From Sphingomonas trueperi (GTDB lineage: Bacteria > Pseudomonadota > Alphaproteobacteria > Sphingomonadales > Sphingomonadaceae), in assembly GCF_011927635.1 (NCBI RefSeq), contig NZ_JAATJB010000005.1, positions 1 to 64,000 of the forward strand: 64,000 bases of DNA. The letters are read 5' to 3'. Positions 47,611 through 56,048 of the stretch are shown piece by piece. How positions within the stretch are numbered: the first letter of the stretch is position 1; every line of letters begins with the position of its first letter. The notes below the pieces were generated by a model that did no database searches, was not told the origin of the DNA, and worked only from the letters and a program-made list of their open reading frames with translations. The translations under genes and the position numbers were made by a program.

Positions 47611-48456
47611 TCAGAACTTGAAGCTGGAGTCGCTCGGCAGCGCCGAGGTCTGGCCCTTGAGGACGATGCTGATGCGGCGGTTCTCGGCGCGGTTGGGCTG
47701 GTCCGGATAGACCGGCTGGGTGGCGCCCATCGCCACCACTTCGGCGAAGCGATCGGGCGTCACGCCGCCGGCGATCAGCGCCGAGCGGGCGGCAAGCGCG
47801 CGCTCGCCGGAAAGCTGCCAGTTGGCGTCGCTCTGTCCGCCGGCGCCGTCGGTATGGCCCTCGATCGCGATTTGCGCGCCGACCGTGGCGATCTTCTTCG
47901 CCAGCTTGGTCAGCAGCGTGCGCGCATAGGGATTGAGCTCGGCCGTGTTCGACTTGAACATCGGCTGCTGATCGGTGTCCATCAGCGTGATGCGCAGGCC
48001 CTGGCGGTCCTGCTGGACATCGACATTCTTCTTGCCCTGTGACTGCGGCGTCGCTTCCAGCGCCACCATCAGTTCGGAGGCCATGACGCGCATCGTCGCG
48101 GGCACGTCGGCGGTGCCGCCGCGCGCGGAGCCGGCGGTGGTCACCTCGAAGGTGGGCTGGCCCTTGGCGGCGCTGGGATCGGCTTCGGAACGGCGGGTCG
48201 GGCCGCCGGCGCCGGGCGCGGAATTGCTCACCGGCGTGGAGGGGCCGCTATCCGCGATGGTGGGCGAGAAATATTTGGCGAGGCCCTTCAGCCGGTCCTT
48301 GTCCGGGTTGGCGAGCAGCCATAGCAGCATGAAGAATGCCATCATCGCGGTGACGAAGTCGGCATAGGCCACCTTCCACGCGCCGCCGTGATGGCCGCCC
48401 GCGACCTTCTTGACCTTCTTGACGATGATCGGCCGAACGTCCCCCCCGCGGGCCAT
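47611..48456 (-). CDS. motB: Flagellar stator protein MotB
   Basis: A 281-residue MotB: cytoplasmic basic N-terminus, one membrane span with the proton-accepting Asp33 (KVAYADFVTAMMAFFMLLWLLAN), the plug/linker, and a C-terminal OmpA-like peptidoglycan-binding domain (AQIAIEGHTDGAGGQSDANWQLSGERALAARSALI). It pairs with MotA, which lies 7 kb away at the other end of the same run. It starts 1 bp after the gene in the cheU position. Confidence 0.95.
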   Translation of the reverse strand: MARGGDVRPIIVKKVKKVAGGHHGGAWKVAYADFVTAMMAFFMLLWLLANPDKDRLKGLAKYFSPTIADSGPSTPVSNSAPGAGGPTRRSEADPSAAKGQPTFEVTTAGSARGGTADVPATMRVMASELMVALEATPQSQGKKNVDVQQDRQGLRITLMDTDQQPMFKSNTAELNPYARTLLTKLAKKIATVGAQIAIEGHTDGAGGQSDANWQLSGERALAARSALIAGGVTPDRFAEVVAMGATQPVYPDQPNRAENRRISIVLKGQTSALPSDSSFKF

Positions 48457-48457
48457 G

Positions 48458-48790
48458 TTACTGCCCCTTCAACGCGTTGCGCAGGCGTTCCTGGACGGCG
48501 CCGAGGCGGACATGGCTGATCGCCGAGAGCGAATCCTCGCCGCCCGCGATCCGGTCCAGCAGGTTCACGCACTCATCGGCGTGCTGGATCAGATAATCGA
48601 ACGCCTGGAGCTGCTCGAGATAATTGGCCGCGAAATGCTCGTCGCAGACGAGCACCTCGGCCAGGCCTTCCAGCTTCTTGCTGATTTCGCGGATCTCGCC
48701 CGCCATCACGCTGTGCAGCACGCCCGCAAAGGGGTCGTAGCCGGGCAGGACTTGCGGGTTCGACGGTTCCGACATGGGCAGGCACGACAT
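48458..48790 (-). CDS. Small chemotaxis-operon protein in the cheU position
   Basis: A 110-residue soluble protein (MSCLPMSEPSNPQVLPGYDPFAG), mostly helical (EIREISKKLEGLAEVLVCDEHFAANYLEQLQAFDYLIQHADECVNLLDRIAGG). ATG 48790 overlaps the cheD stop (TGATG); ATG 48775 is an alternative. Its order after cheD matches cheU in Caulobacter, whose function is also poorly known. The assignment is by position only. Confidence 0.6.
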   Translation of the reverse strand: MSCLPMSEPSNPQVLPGYDPFAGVLHSVMAGEIREISKKLEGLAEVLVCDEHFAANYLEQLQAFDYLIQHADECVNLLDRIAGGEDSLSAISHVRLGAVQERLRNALKGQ

Positions 48791-49314
48791 CAGAAAAGCT
48801 CCAATTCTCCGTCGGGGGCGGCAACAGGCAGGGGGGCGACCGGACGTTCCTGGACACGCTCCGCCACCTTGGTGCAGCGGCTCTTGCCCTCGTGCGGCAG
48901 GAACTCGACCTTGCGGGCGAGCGTGCCGCCGAGATCGCAATGCGCGATCGAAATGCCTTCAGTCTCCATGAACCGGCGGGCAAAGGCACCGTTGGAGGCG
49001 CCGATGTTCCCCAGGCCCGAAATTATGTTGGCGCCACCATAAAGATGGGCCTGCAGCCGCTGGCGCGAGGCGCCCTTGGCCATCATGCTGTTGATCAGCA
49101 GTTCCATCGCATGCACGCCGTAGCGCGCCATGTCCGACCCCGAGACCTTGTGGTCCGCGCCCGGCTCGCCGAGCAGGAAGTGGTTCATCCCTCCGACCTT
49201 GGCGACCGGGTCGTAGAGGCATGCGGCCACGCAGCTCCCGAGCAGGGTCGAAATCATGACATGGGGCTCCGCGATCACCGCGTTCTCGCCCTGTACGATG
49301 GAAACTCTGCGCAT
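48790..49314 (-). CDS. cheD: Chemoreceptor glutamine deamidase CheD
   Basis: A 174-residue CheD that deamidates receptor Gln residues. The catalytic set is visible: Thr in MISTLLGSC, Cys in LGSCVAACLYDP, His in GGMNHFLL; followed by LQAHLYGGANII. C-terminal extension of about 20 residues ends in DGELELF. It starts 1 bp after the cheY stop. Confidence 0.93.
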   Translation of the reverse strand: MRRVSIVQGENAVIAEPHVMISTLLGSCVAACLYDPVAKVGGMNHFLLGEPGADHKVSGSDMARYGVHAMELLINSMMAKGASRQRLQAHLYGGANIISGLGNIGASNGAFARRFMETEGISIAHCDLGGTLARKVEFLPHEGKSRCTKVAERVQERPVAPLPVAAPDGELELF

Positions 49315-49315
49315 A

Positions 49316-49705
49316 TCAGGTCAGCTCGCCGAAGACGCGTTCGATCTTTTCCTTCAGCGCCGCCGGCGCGAAAGGCTTGACGACATAGTTGTTCACGCCC
49401 AGCGCCGCCGCCTTCTGCACGACCTCGCGGTCGGACGAGCCGGTGAGCATGATGAACACGGTCTTGCCGATCACCGGATCGGCGCGAACCGCCTCCAGGA
49501 ACTGCAGCCCGTCCATCTCGGGCATGTTGTAGTCGGAGATCACCAGGTGGACACGGTCGCTCTTGATCGCCGAAAGCGCCTCGGGGGCACTGGCCTTGTC
49601 GCGAACGTCCTTGAACCCCAGGTCCTGCAGCGCACGACGGATCATCGCCCGCATACTGGTCTGATCATCAACGACCATCACCTTGATTTGTGATGCAGCG
49701 GGCAT
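49316..49705 (-). CDS. cheY: Chemotaxis response regulator CheY (second of two)
   Basis: A 129-residue single receiver domain: acidic pair VVDDQTS, phospho-acceptor Asp58 (VISDYNMPEMDG), Thr in MLTGSS and Lys in VVKPF. It corresponds to cheYII of the Caulobacter order (between cheB and cheD). With two CheY proteins, one is usually the motor ligand and the other a phosphate sink; the sequence does not tell which. Confidence 0.92.
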   Translation of the reverse strand: MPAASQIKVMVVDDQTSMRAMIRRALQDLGFKDVRDKASAPEALSAIKSDRVHLVISDYNMPEMDGLQFLEAVRADPVIGKTVFIMLTGSSDREVVQKAAALGVNNYVVKPFAPAALKEKIERVFGELT

Positions 49706-49707
49706 TG

Positions 49708-50766
49708 TTATGCGCTCCCAACCTTAACCGTTTCTCGACAAGCTTTCAGGATGGCCTCCGGCATCGCCGACAGGCCGACCTCCTTCTCCACCGCACCCGC
49801 TTCCTTGGCGGCGCGGGGCATGCCCCACACCACGCAGGTTTCCTTGGTCTGGCCAAGCGTGCGGGCACCGGCCCGACGCATTTCCAGCAGGCCCTGCGCA
49901 CCGTCACTGCCCATCCCCGTGAGGATAACGCCGACGGCACCGGCGCCCAGTTTGGAGACCGAGCGGAACAGCACGTCCACCGAGGGACGATGGCCGGTGA
50001 CCGGATTGCCGGCGATCAGCTTGATCCGGCCATTGGCACCGCCCTGCAGTTCCATGTGTCGTTCGCCTCCAGGTGCAATATAGACGGTTCCCGGGGTCAC
50101 CTGGGCACCATCCGTAGCTTCCACTACGTTGACCCGGCACTCGGCGTTCAGGCGCTGCGCGAAGCTGCGCGTGAAGGTCGCCGGCATGTGCTGCACGATC
50201 AGGATCGGCGGCGAATCTTCCGGCAGTGCCGGCAGCAGCGAGAACAGCGCTTCCACGCCGCCCGTCGACGAGCCGATCGCAATCAGCTGGGCCGCGACAC
50301 CGCCGCCACCGGCCGAGGCGACGCTCGGCTGCGCCGGCAGGCGCTGCGGGCCGGCGCGGGCGACCGAGCGCGCGGCGCTCTTCACCTTCTCGCACAGCAG
50401 GCCGGCGTCGCGCTCGATGTCGTCGGGCGAGCCGCTCGGCTTGGTCACATAGTCGACCGCGCCGAGGCGCAGTGCCTCGATCGTCACTTCCGCACCGCGG
50501 GCGGTGAGGGTGGAGCACATCACCACCGGCATCGGCCGGAGGCGCATGATGCGCTCAAGGAACGACAGGCCGTCCATCCCCGGCATCTCGACGTCGAGCG
50601 TCAGCACGTCCGGGTTGAGCGCCTTGATCATGTCGCGGGCCGCGAACGGCTCCGGCGCCATGCCGACCACTTCGATGTCGGGATCGGCCGACAGCATCCG
50701 CTTCAGCGTCGCGCGCATCGATGCGCTGTCGTCGACGATGAGCGTGCGGACTGGTTTCATGCCCAT
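49708..50766 (-). CDS. cheB: Chemotaxis methylesterase CheB
   Basis: A 352-residue CheB: receiver domain with Asp58 (LTLDVEMPGMDG), a linker, and the esterase domain with Ser in IGSSTGGVEAL, His in QHMPATFTRSFAQRL and Asp in GMGSDGAQGLLEMR. It removes methyl groups from receptors. ATG 50766 overlaps the cheR stop by one base (TAATG); ATG 50760 is also possible. In-frame codons to 50799 are inside cheR and unlikely. Confidence 0.95.
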   Translation of the reverse strand: MGMKPVRTLIVDDSASMRATLKRMLSADPDIEVVGMAPEPFAARDMIKALNPDVLTLDVEMPGMDGLSFLERIMRLRPMPVVMCSTLTARGAEVTIEALRLGAVDYVTKPSGSPDDIERDAGLLCEKVKSAARSVARAGPQRLPAQPSVASAGGGGVAAQLIAIGSSTGGVEALFSLLPALPEDSPPILIVQHMPATFTRSFAQRLNAECRVNVVEATDGAQVTPGTVYIAPGGERHMELQGGANGRIKLIAGNPVTGHRPSVDVLFRSVSKLGAGAVGVILTGMGSDGAQGLLEMRRAGARTLGQTKETCVVWGMPRAAKEAGAVEKEVGLSAMPEAILKACRETVKVGSA

Positions 50767-51644
50767 TACTCCGGCTTCTGGTAAATAGTGTGCCCGCACG
50801 AGCGCATCTTGCTCGCGGCCGGGCCGATCAGCCGTTCCGAATGACCGATATACAGGAAGCTCCCCCGTGCGAGCTGCTCGACAAAGCGATGCTCCAGCTC
50901 TTCCTTCGCGGGATCTCCGAAATAGATCATGACGTTACGGCAGAAAATCACATCATAGGCGGCCTTGAGTGGCCACGGTTCGAACAGGTTCAATACTTTC
51001 GCGGTGACCATCTGCCGGGCTTCCTCGGCCATCACGAAGCCGCCTTGCGTCGGCTTCATCCAGGTCGAGCGATACGGCTCGGGCACCCCCGCCGCGACAT
51101 TCTCCGCATAGACCCCGCGCTGCACCGACTCGACCACATGGGGGGCGATATCGGTGGCGAGCAGCCGGACGTCGGCGTTGCGCAACCACGAGGCGCTGCT
51201 GCGGCTGGGCCCCAGCAGGCACATCGCGATCGTATAGACCTCCTCGCCCGACGAGCAGCCCGCCGACCAGATCCGGATCGGACCCTGTTTCCGCTGGAGC
51301 GTGGGGATCACGGTCTCGCGGAAATGGTCGAAGTGATGCGGCTCGCGGAAGAAGTGCGTGTGGTTGGTGGTCAGCGCCACTACCATCGCGCTGCGTTCCT
51401 CCGCATCGCTGTGCACCAGGTCGACATAGTCACAGAAGCGGTTCAGGCCGAACTTGCGCAGCCGGCGCGCGAGGCGCGACTGCACGAGGGTGGTCTTCGC
51501 CTCGCTCAGCGAAATGCGGGCATCGTCGTACATGATCGCGGCGATGGCCTGGAAATCGCGCGGCGTGAGCTCCGCGTTCTGGCCTGGTGCCATCGCGTTA
51601 CCGGCGCCGGCGGACGCCGCGGCGGCGCCCCCGGCGGGGCTCAT
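50766..51644 (-). CDS. cheR: Chemotaxis methyltransferase CheR
   Basis: A 292-residue CheR: N-terminal helical domain (AKTTLVQSRLARRLRKFGLNRFCDYVDLV), TTNHTHFFREPHHF, the SAM site IWSAGCSSGEEVYTIAM, LLATDIAPHVVESVQRGVY, and FCRNVMIYFGDPAKEEL. It methylates receptor Glu residues. ATG 51644 overlaps the cheW stop (ATGA). The first 20 residues are an Ala/Gly-rich leader, so a start a few codons later (MAPGQ) is possible. Confidence 0.95.
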   Translation of the reverse strand: MSPAGGAAAASAGAGNAMAPGQNAELTPRDFQAIAAIMYDDARISLSEAKTTLVQSRLARRLRKFGLNRFCDYVDLVHSDAEERSAMVVALTTNHTHFFREPHHFDHFRETVIPTLQRKQGPIRIWSAGCSSGEEVYTIAMCLLGPSRSSASWLRNADVRLLATDIAPHVVESVQRGVYAENVAAGVPEPYRSTWMKPTQGGFVMAEEARQMVTAKVLNLFEPWPLKAAYDVIFCRNVMIYFGDPAKEELEHRFVEQLARGSFLYIGHSERLIGPAASKMRSCGHTIYQKPE

Positions 51645-52135
51645 GCTGCGAGATCCAGGTGCTTGGTCAGGCTCAGCGCATTGAGATCGAGCAGCAGGAC
51701 CATGCTGCCATTCTCGTCGCGCGTCCCGTCCTTGGCGCGGGTGGCGATGCGGACGAGCCCTGCGATCACGCTTTCCTCCAGCGTGGTCTCGACCGCCGGT
51801 GCCGGCTGGATCTCGCCCACGTTGATGCCCACGATGTCGTTGACTTCGTCGACCAGGAAGCCCGCCTGCTTGCCCATGATGTTCACGACCAGGATGCACG
51901 AGCGCGCATGCAGCTGGCTCGGCTCCCAGCCCAGGCGCTCGGCCAGGCCGACCACCGGGATCACGTTGCCGCGCAGGTTGGTCACGCCCTTGATGAAGCT
52001 GGGCACGTTGGGAAGCGGCGTCGGCTCGTCCCATTCGCGGATTTCGATGAGCGCGCTCATGTCGATCCCGAAGATCTGCTTGGCCAGCGAGAAGGTTACG
52101 ATCTTGCGATCATTGGCGGTGTCGGGGGTGCTCAT
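51641..52135 (-). CDS. cheW: Chemotaxis coupling protein CheW
   Basis: A 164-residue CheW: KIVTFSLAKQIFGIDMSALIEI at the start, VPSFIKGVTNLRGNVIPVVGLAERLG (receptor/CheA interface) and GFLVDEVNDIVGINVGEIQPAP. It links receptors to CheA. It overlaps both neighbours by 4 bp. Confidence 0.95.
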   Translation of the reverse strand: MSTPDTANDRKIVTFSLAKQIFGIDMSALIEIREWDEPTPLPNVPSFIKGVTNLRGNVIPVVGLAERLGWEPSQLHARSCILVVNIMGKQAGFLVDEVNDIVGINVGEIQPAPAVETTLEESVIAGLVRIATRAKDGTRDENGSMVLLLDLNALSLTKHLDLAA

Positions 52136-54417
52136 GCTGCCAGTCCTTTGGGCGTGAAACGGGTAGGCGAGGAAACCAGCGCCTCGATGTCGAGGATGAG
52201 AGCGATCGAGCCGTCGCCCAGGATGGTGGCGCCACCCAGGCCGCGGATCGGATGCAGGTTCTGATCCAGGCTCTTGATCACCACTTCGCGGCGGTCATCG
52301 ATGGTATCGACGACGAGACCGACCTTGCCCGAGCTTTCGCTCTCGACGATCACCACCAGCGAGTCCTCGATGGCGCGGTCGTCGTTCAGGCCGAAGATCT
52401 CGGTCGCACGCTTCACCGGCAGATACTCGCCGCGCATGTCGATCACTTCGTGGTCGGGCGCGGTGCGCTTCACTTGGCCGGGCTCGGGCTGGATCGTCTC
52501 CAGCACGTGCGTCAGCGGCAGGACGAAGCGCTGGCCGGCGAGCCGCACGATCATGCCGTCCAGAATGGCCAGCGTGAGCGGCAGGATCATCGTGAAGGTC
52601 GTGCCTTCGCCCGGCACCGAGTGGATCTCGACGCGGCCGCCCAGGGCTTCCACGTTCGAACGCACCACGTCCATGCCGACGCCGCGCCCCGAGATGTTCG
52701 AGATCTTCTCCGCGGTGGAGAAGCCCGGCGCGCAGATCAGCTGGTCGATTTCCTCGTTCGTCAGCACCGCATCGGCGCTGATGATGCCCTTTTCGACCGC
52801 CTTGGCGCGGACGCGTTCGCGGTTGATGCCGCGGCCGTTGTCCGCGACGCGCACGAAGATCCGGGCGCCCTTCTGCTCGGCCGACAGCTTGATCGTGCCG
52901 GCGGGGTCCTTGCCAGCCGCGATCCGCTCCTCGGCGCTTTCGAGCCCATGGTCCGCGGCGTTGCGGATCATGTGGGTCAGCGGATCGCCGATCTTCTCGA
53001 TCACGCCCTTGTCGACTTCGGTCGTTTCACCGATCGTCTCGAGGTTGATCTGCTTGCCGGTTTCCACCGAAAGATCGCGGAGCATGCGCGGCACGCGGCT
53101 GAAGGCCTGCCGGATCGGCTGGGCGCGCAGCGACATGACGTTGTCCTGGATCTGCCGGGTGAGGCGGGCCAGTTCGGGCAGTTCGACGCGCTGGCGATCG
53201 GCCGGCGAGAGCCGGTCGGCCAGGATCGAGTTGCGGATCACCAGCTCGCCGACCAGATTGAGCAGCAGGTCGAGCTTGACGAGGTCGACGCGAATGGTCT
53301 GCGCGGCTTCGTTGACCGGCTTGGCCGGACCGCCGCCGCCAGCACCGGCACCACCGCCGCCAGGGCCACCGGGCGTGCCGCCACCGCCGGCCGGCGGGGC
53401 TGCCGCCGCGGCGGGGGCAAGGGCTGCTTCGGGAGCCGCGGCCACCGGTGCAGGCGCCGGAGCGGGCACGGGCTCGGGAGCCGGCGCCGCCGGGGCAGGG
53501 CCCAGATCCATGAAGTCGTCGACCGTGGCCGTCACCGGCACGAACGGGATCTCGTCGCCGTCCATCTCGGTTTCGCCCGCGCCCTCGGGCAGGACCACGT
53601 CTTCGCTGTCGCGCTTGATCTCGATCACCGAATCCGGCGCCACGAAATCGAAGCAGTCGGAGAGGTCGCTTTCCGGCAGCTCGGCCGGTGCCTGCATCAC
53701 CCAGGTGACGTAGCTGTCTTCCGGATCGATCTCGCGCAGCGCCGGCAGCGTGCTGAGGTCGACCGACACGACACGCGCGCCCAGGCCCTCCAGCTCGCGC
53801 ACCGTCAGCAGCGGCTCGCCGGCATTCGCCAGCGCAGCGCGCGACGGCTTGAAGCGCACGGTCCAGCCGCCAGACTCGTCCGGGCCGTCCAGATCGTCGA
53901 GCGACACGCCCACCGGGCGGAAGCCGAACTCGTCTTCCTCTTCCTCCATCGCCGGCGCGGGCGCCGGGGCGGCGGGGGCGGGGGCTGCCGCGGCAGGCGC
54001 GGCCGCAGCCGGTGCGTCGCCCTCCGGCACGCCCTTGTTGGCGAGCACCTGTTCGAGCGCGCTCAGCGCGGCCCCGTCGTTCGGCCGGGACGCATTGCCC
54101 TTGGCCGCCTCGACATGGTCCGACAGCACGTCGAACGAGCTCAGCATCACCCGGATCACGCCGGGCGTGGGGACGATCTTCCCGGCACGCACTTCGTCGA
54201 GCACGTTCTCGAACTTGTGCGCGAAGGCGGTCAGGTCCGAATGGCCGAAGGCGCCAGCGCCACCCTTGATCGAGTGGATCGCGCGGAACACGCCGGCAAT
54301 GGTTTCGCCGGACAGATCGCCCGACTGCATCGCCGACAGCCCTTCTTCAGCCGTCGTGAGGCCTTCAGTGCACTCTTCGAAGAAGATTGCCTGGATATCG
54401 TCGAATTCGTCGCTCAC
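52132..54417 (-). CDS. cheA: Chemotaxis histidine kinase CheA
   Basis: A 761-residue CheA: HPt domain with His48 (FRAIHSIKGGAGAFG), a P2-like middle region between Ala/Pro/Gly-rich linkers (about residues 125-160 and 305-365), dimerisation domain (LDLLLNLVGELVIRNSILADRL), HATPase with HMIRNAADHGLESAEER (N box) and DNGRGINRERV, GRGVGMDVVRSNVEALGG, and a C-terminal CheW-like domain. It phosphorylates the two CheY proteins and CheB. The long Gly/Pro linker is notable. ATG 54417 overlaps the cheY stop. Confidence 0.96.
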   Translation of the reverse strand: MSDEFDDIQAIFFEECTEGLTTAEEGLSAMQSGDLSGETIAGVFRAIHSIKGGAGAFGHSDLTAFAHKFENVLDEVRAGKIVPTPGVIRVMLSSFDVLSDHVEAAKGNASRPNDGAALSALEQVLANKGVPEGDAPAAAAPAAAAPAPAAPAPAPAMEEEEDEFGFRPVGVSLDDLDGPDESGGWTVRFKPSRAALANAGEPLLTVRELEGLGARVVSVDLSTLPALREIDPEDSYVTWVMQAPAELPESDLSDCFDFVAPDSVIEIKRDSEDVVLPEGAGETEMDGDEIPFVPVTATVDDFMDLGPAPAAPAPEPVPAPAPAPVAAAPEAALAPAAAAAPPAGGGGTPGGPGGGGAGAGGGGPAKPVNEAAQTIRVDLVKLDLLLNLVGELVIRNSILADRLSPADRQRVELPELARLTRQIQDNVMSLRAQPIRQAFSRVPRMLRDLSVETGKQINLETIGETTEVDKGVIEKIGDPLTHMIRNAADHGLESAEERIAAGKDPAGTIKLSAEQKGARIFVRVADNGRGINRERVRAKAVEKGIISADAVLTNEEIDQLICAPGFSTAEKISNISGRGVGMDVVRSNVEALGGRVEIHSVPGEGTTFTMILPLTLAILDGMIVRLAGQRFVLPLTHVLETIQPEPGQVKRTAPDHEVIDMRGEYLPVKRATEIFGLNDDRAIEDSLVVIVESESSGKVGLVVDTIDDRREVVIKSLDQNLHPIRGLGGATILGDGSIALILDIEALVSSPTRFTPKGLAA

Positions 54418-54779
54418 GGGCAGACGCGGCGGATCGCCGCTCCCAGCTTGGTAGCCTCGAAGGGCTTGGTGATCCAGCCGGTGGCACCGGCGGAGCGGGC
54501 GCGCTGCTTCTTCTCGTCCGAGAATTCGGTCGAGAGCACCAGGATCGGCACGCCCTTGAACTCGGGAACCTGGCGCACGGCCTCGATCAGCTCGAACCCG
54601 TCCATCTTCGGCATGTTGATGTCGGTGATGAGCAGGTCGGGCTTGACCTCGTGCATGCGCTCCAGGCCATGCTGCCCGTCGTTCGCGCTCTCGATGCGAA
54701 AGCCCTGCGAGGTCAGCGACGTCTTGAGCAGCATGCGCATGCTCGCGGAGTCATCGACGGTAAGGATCAGCTTGGTCAC
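54414..54779 (-). CDS. cheY: Chemotaxis response regulator CheY (first of two)
   Basis: A 121-residue receiver: LTVDDSASMRML, phospho-acceptor Asp53 (LITDINMPKMDG), VLSTEFSDEKK and WITKPF. The position before cheA matches cheYI of Caulobacter. It overlaps cheA and the STAS gene by 4 bp each. Confidence 0.92.
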   Translation of the reverse strand: MTKLILTVDDSASMRMLLKTSLTSQGFRIESANDGQHGLERMHEVKPDLLITDINMPKMDGFELIEAVRQVPEFKGVPILVLSTEFSDEKKQRARSAGATGWITKPFEATKLGAAIRRVCP

Positions 54780-55096
54780 AGAAGTTCTCCGGTATCAATG
54801 CCGACCGCCGCTGCGAGCTGGCAACGGTTCACACGATCGGTGAAGGCAGTGCTGGGGTTGAGGATGGTGAAGGCCTTGCCGAGCTTGTCGGCTTCGGCCT
54901 TGGCCGCGACGAGCAGCTGCAGCACCGCCTGGCCGACGCTCTCGACCTGCGAGGCATCGATCTCGACCGGGCCGTCGCCGTCGACCGCCTGGATGAGGCG
55001 GGTTTGAAGATCCGCGGCCGTCACGGTCGTACCGTGCGCGGGGAGCGCAAGCGCGTTGTCCGCGCCGGCCTCAAGCGGTGGCAGGGGAAAGTCCAT
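54776..55096 (-). CDS. STAS-domain protein at the head of the che genes
   Basis: A 106-residue single STAS-like domain (ADLQTRLIQAVDGDGPVEIDASQVESVGQAVLQLLVAAKAEADKLGKAFTILNPSTAFTDRV). The Asp-Ala-Ser of EIDASQVESVG is the usual phospho/regulatory site of anti-sigma-antagonist-like STAS proteins. It takes the place of cheX in the Caulobacter order. ATG 55096 lies inside the 3' end of motA (26-bp overlap), so it probably depends on motA translation. Confidence 0.83.
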   Translation of the reverse strand: MDFPLPPLEAGADNALALPAHGTTVTAADLQTRLIQAVDGDGPVEIDASQVESVGQAVLQLLVAAKAEADKLGKAFTILNPSTAFTDRVNRCQLAAAVGIDTGELL

Positions 55097-55955
55097 TTTT
55101 GGCCTCGTCGAGAGCGGTTTCGAGTTGCTGGAAGCTCGGCGCATACGCGGAGGGCGTCATGCGACGGGCGATTTCGATCGCGACCTGCACCGGCTGGTTC
55201 TGGGCATAGGCAACGATGGCGGTCTTCACGATGGTGAAGGGCTGGGAGTCGGCTTCGATCGTCTCGAGCAGCTTGCCGGCAAGCGGCGCCACCACGCAGT
55301 AGGACAGAAGCACGCCGAGGAAGGTACCGACGAGCGCGCCGCCGATCATCGCACCCAGGATCTCGGTCGGCTGGTCGATCGAGCCCATGGTCTTGATGAC
55401 GCCGAGCACCGCCGCGACGATGCCGATGGCGGGCAGGCCGTCGGCCATCAGCTGCAGCGAGTGCTGCGGATGGGTTTCCTCGTGGTGATGCTTCTCGATG
55501 TCCGCTTCCATCGCGGATTCCAGCTGGTGCGGATCCTCGAAATTGACGGTCATCATCCGCAGATAGTCGCAGAGGAACTCGATCAGGTGATGGTCCTTGA
55601 GCAGCCGCGGATAGGGCTTGAAGAGATCGCTCTCCTCCGGCTTGTCCAGGTGCGGCTCAATGCCCGTCGCGCCGCTCTTCTTGAACAGCGTCAGCAGGGT
55701 GAACATCAGCGTCAGCAGGTCGGTATAGTCGCTGGCCTTCCAGCGCCCACCCTTGAACGCGCGCATGATGCCGGCACCGGCCTTCTTCACCGTCGGCATC
55801 GAGTTGCCGACGATGAAGGCGCCGATCGCGGCACCGCCGATCGCCATCATCTCGTGCGGCAGCGCGTGCATGATGATCTCGAACTTGCCGCCCGAGATCA
55901 TGAAGCTCCCGAACACGCAGACGAGAATGATGACGAAACCAACGGCGTTCAGCAT
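55071..55955 (-). CDS. motA: Flagellar stator protein MotA
   Basis: A 294-residue MotA with four membrane segments (MLNAVGFVIILVCVFGSFMI; MMAIGGAAIGAFIVG; LPAIGIVAAVLGVIKTM; ILGAMIGGALVGTFLGVLLSYCVVAPLAGKLL), and the cytoplasmic loop FLCDYLRMMTVNFEDPHQLESAMEADIEKHHHEETHPQHSLQLMADGLP that meets FliG. First gene of the long mot/che unit, 35 bp behind a CCTATAAT element. Confidence 0.96.
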   Translation of the reverse strand: MLNAVGFVIILVCVFGSFMISGGKFEIIMHALPHEMMAIGGAAIGAFIVGNSMPTVKKAGAGIMRAFKGGRWKASDYTDLLTLMFTLLTLFKKSGATGIEPHLDKPEESDLFKPYPRLLKDHHLIEFLCDYLRMMTVNFEDPHQLESAMEADIEKHHHEETHPQHSLQLMADGLPAIGIVAAVLGVIKTMGSIDQPTEILGAMIGGALVGTFLGVLLSYCVVAPLAGKLLETIEADSQPFTIVKTAIVAYAQNQPVQVAIEIARRMTPSAYAPSFQQLETALDEAKNGLSPATA

Positions 55956-55990
55956 GACGGGCCCAAAATCTTTCCCTGGATCTTTCCAGA

Positions 55991-55998
55991 ATTATAGG
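55991..55998 (-). promoter_or_regulatory. Flagellar-type promoter element CCTATAAT upstream of motA
   Basis: CCTATAATTC on the minus strand, 35 bp before the motA ATG; likely promoter of the whole motA-che-motB-fliL run. Confidence 0.5.
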
Positions 55999-56048
55999 AC
56001 GGTTTCCGGGGGTACCGGTCGCTTCGGGGATAATGCTTAGGTGCGGGT

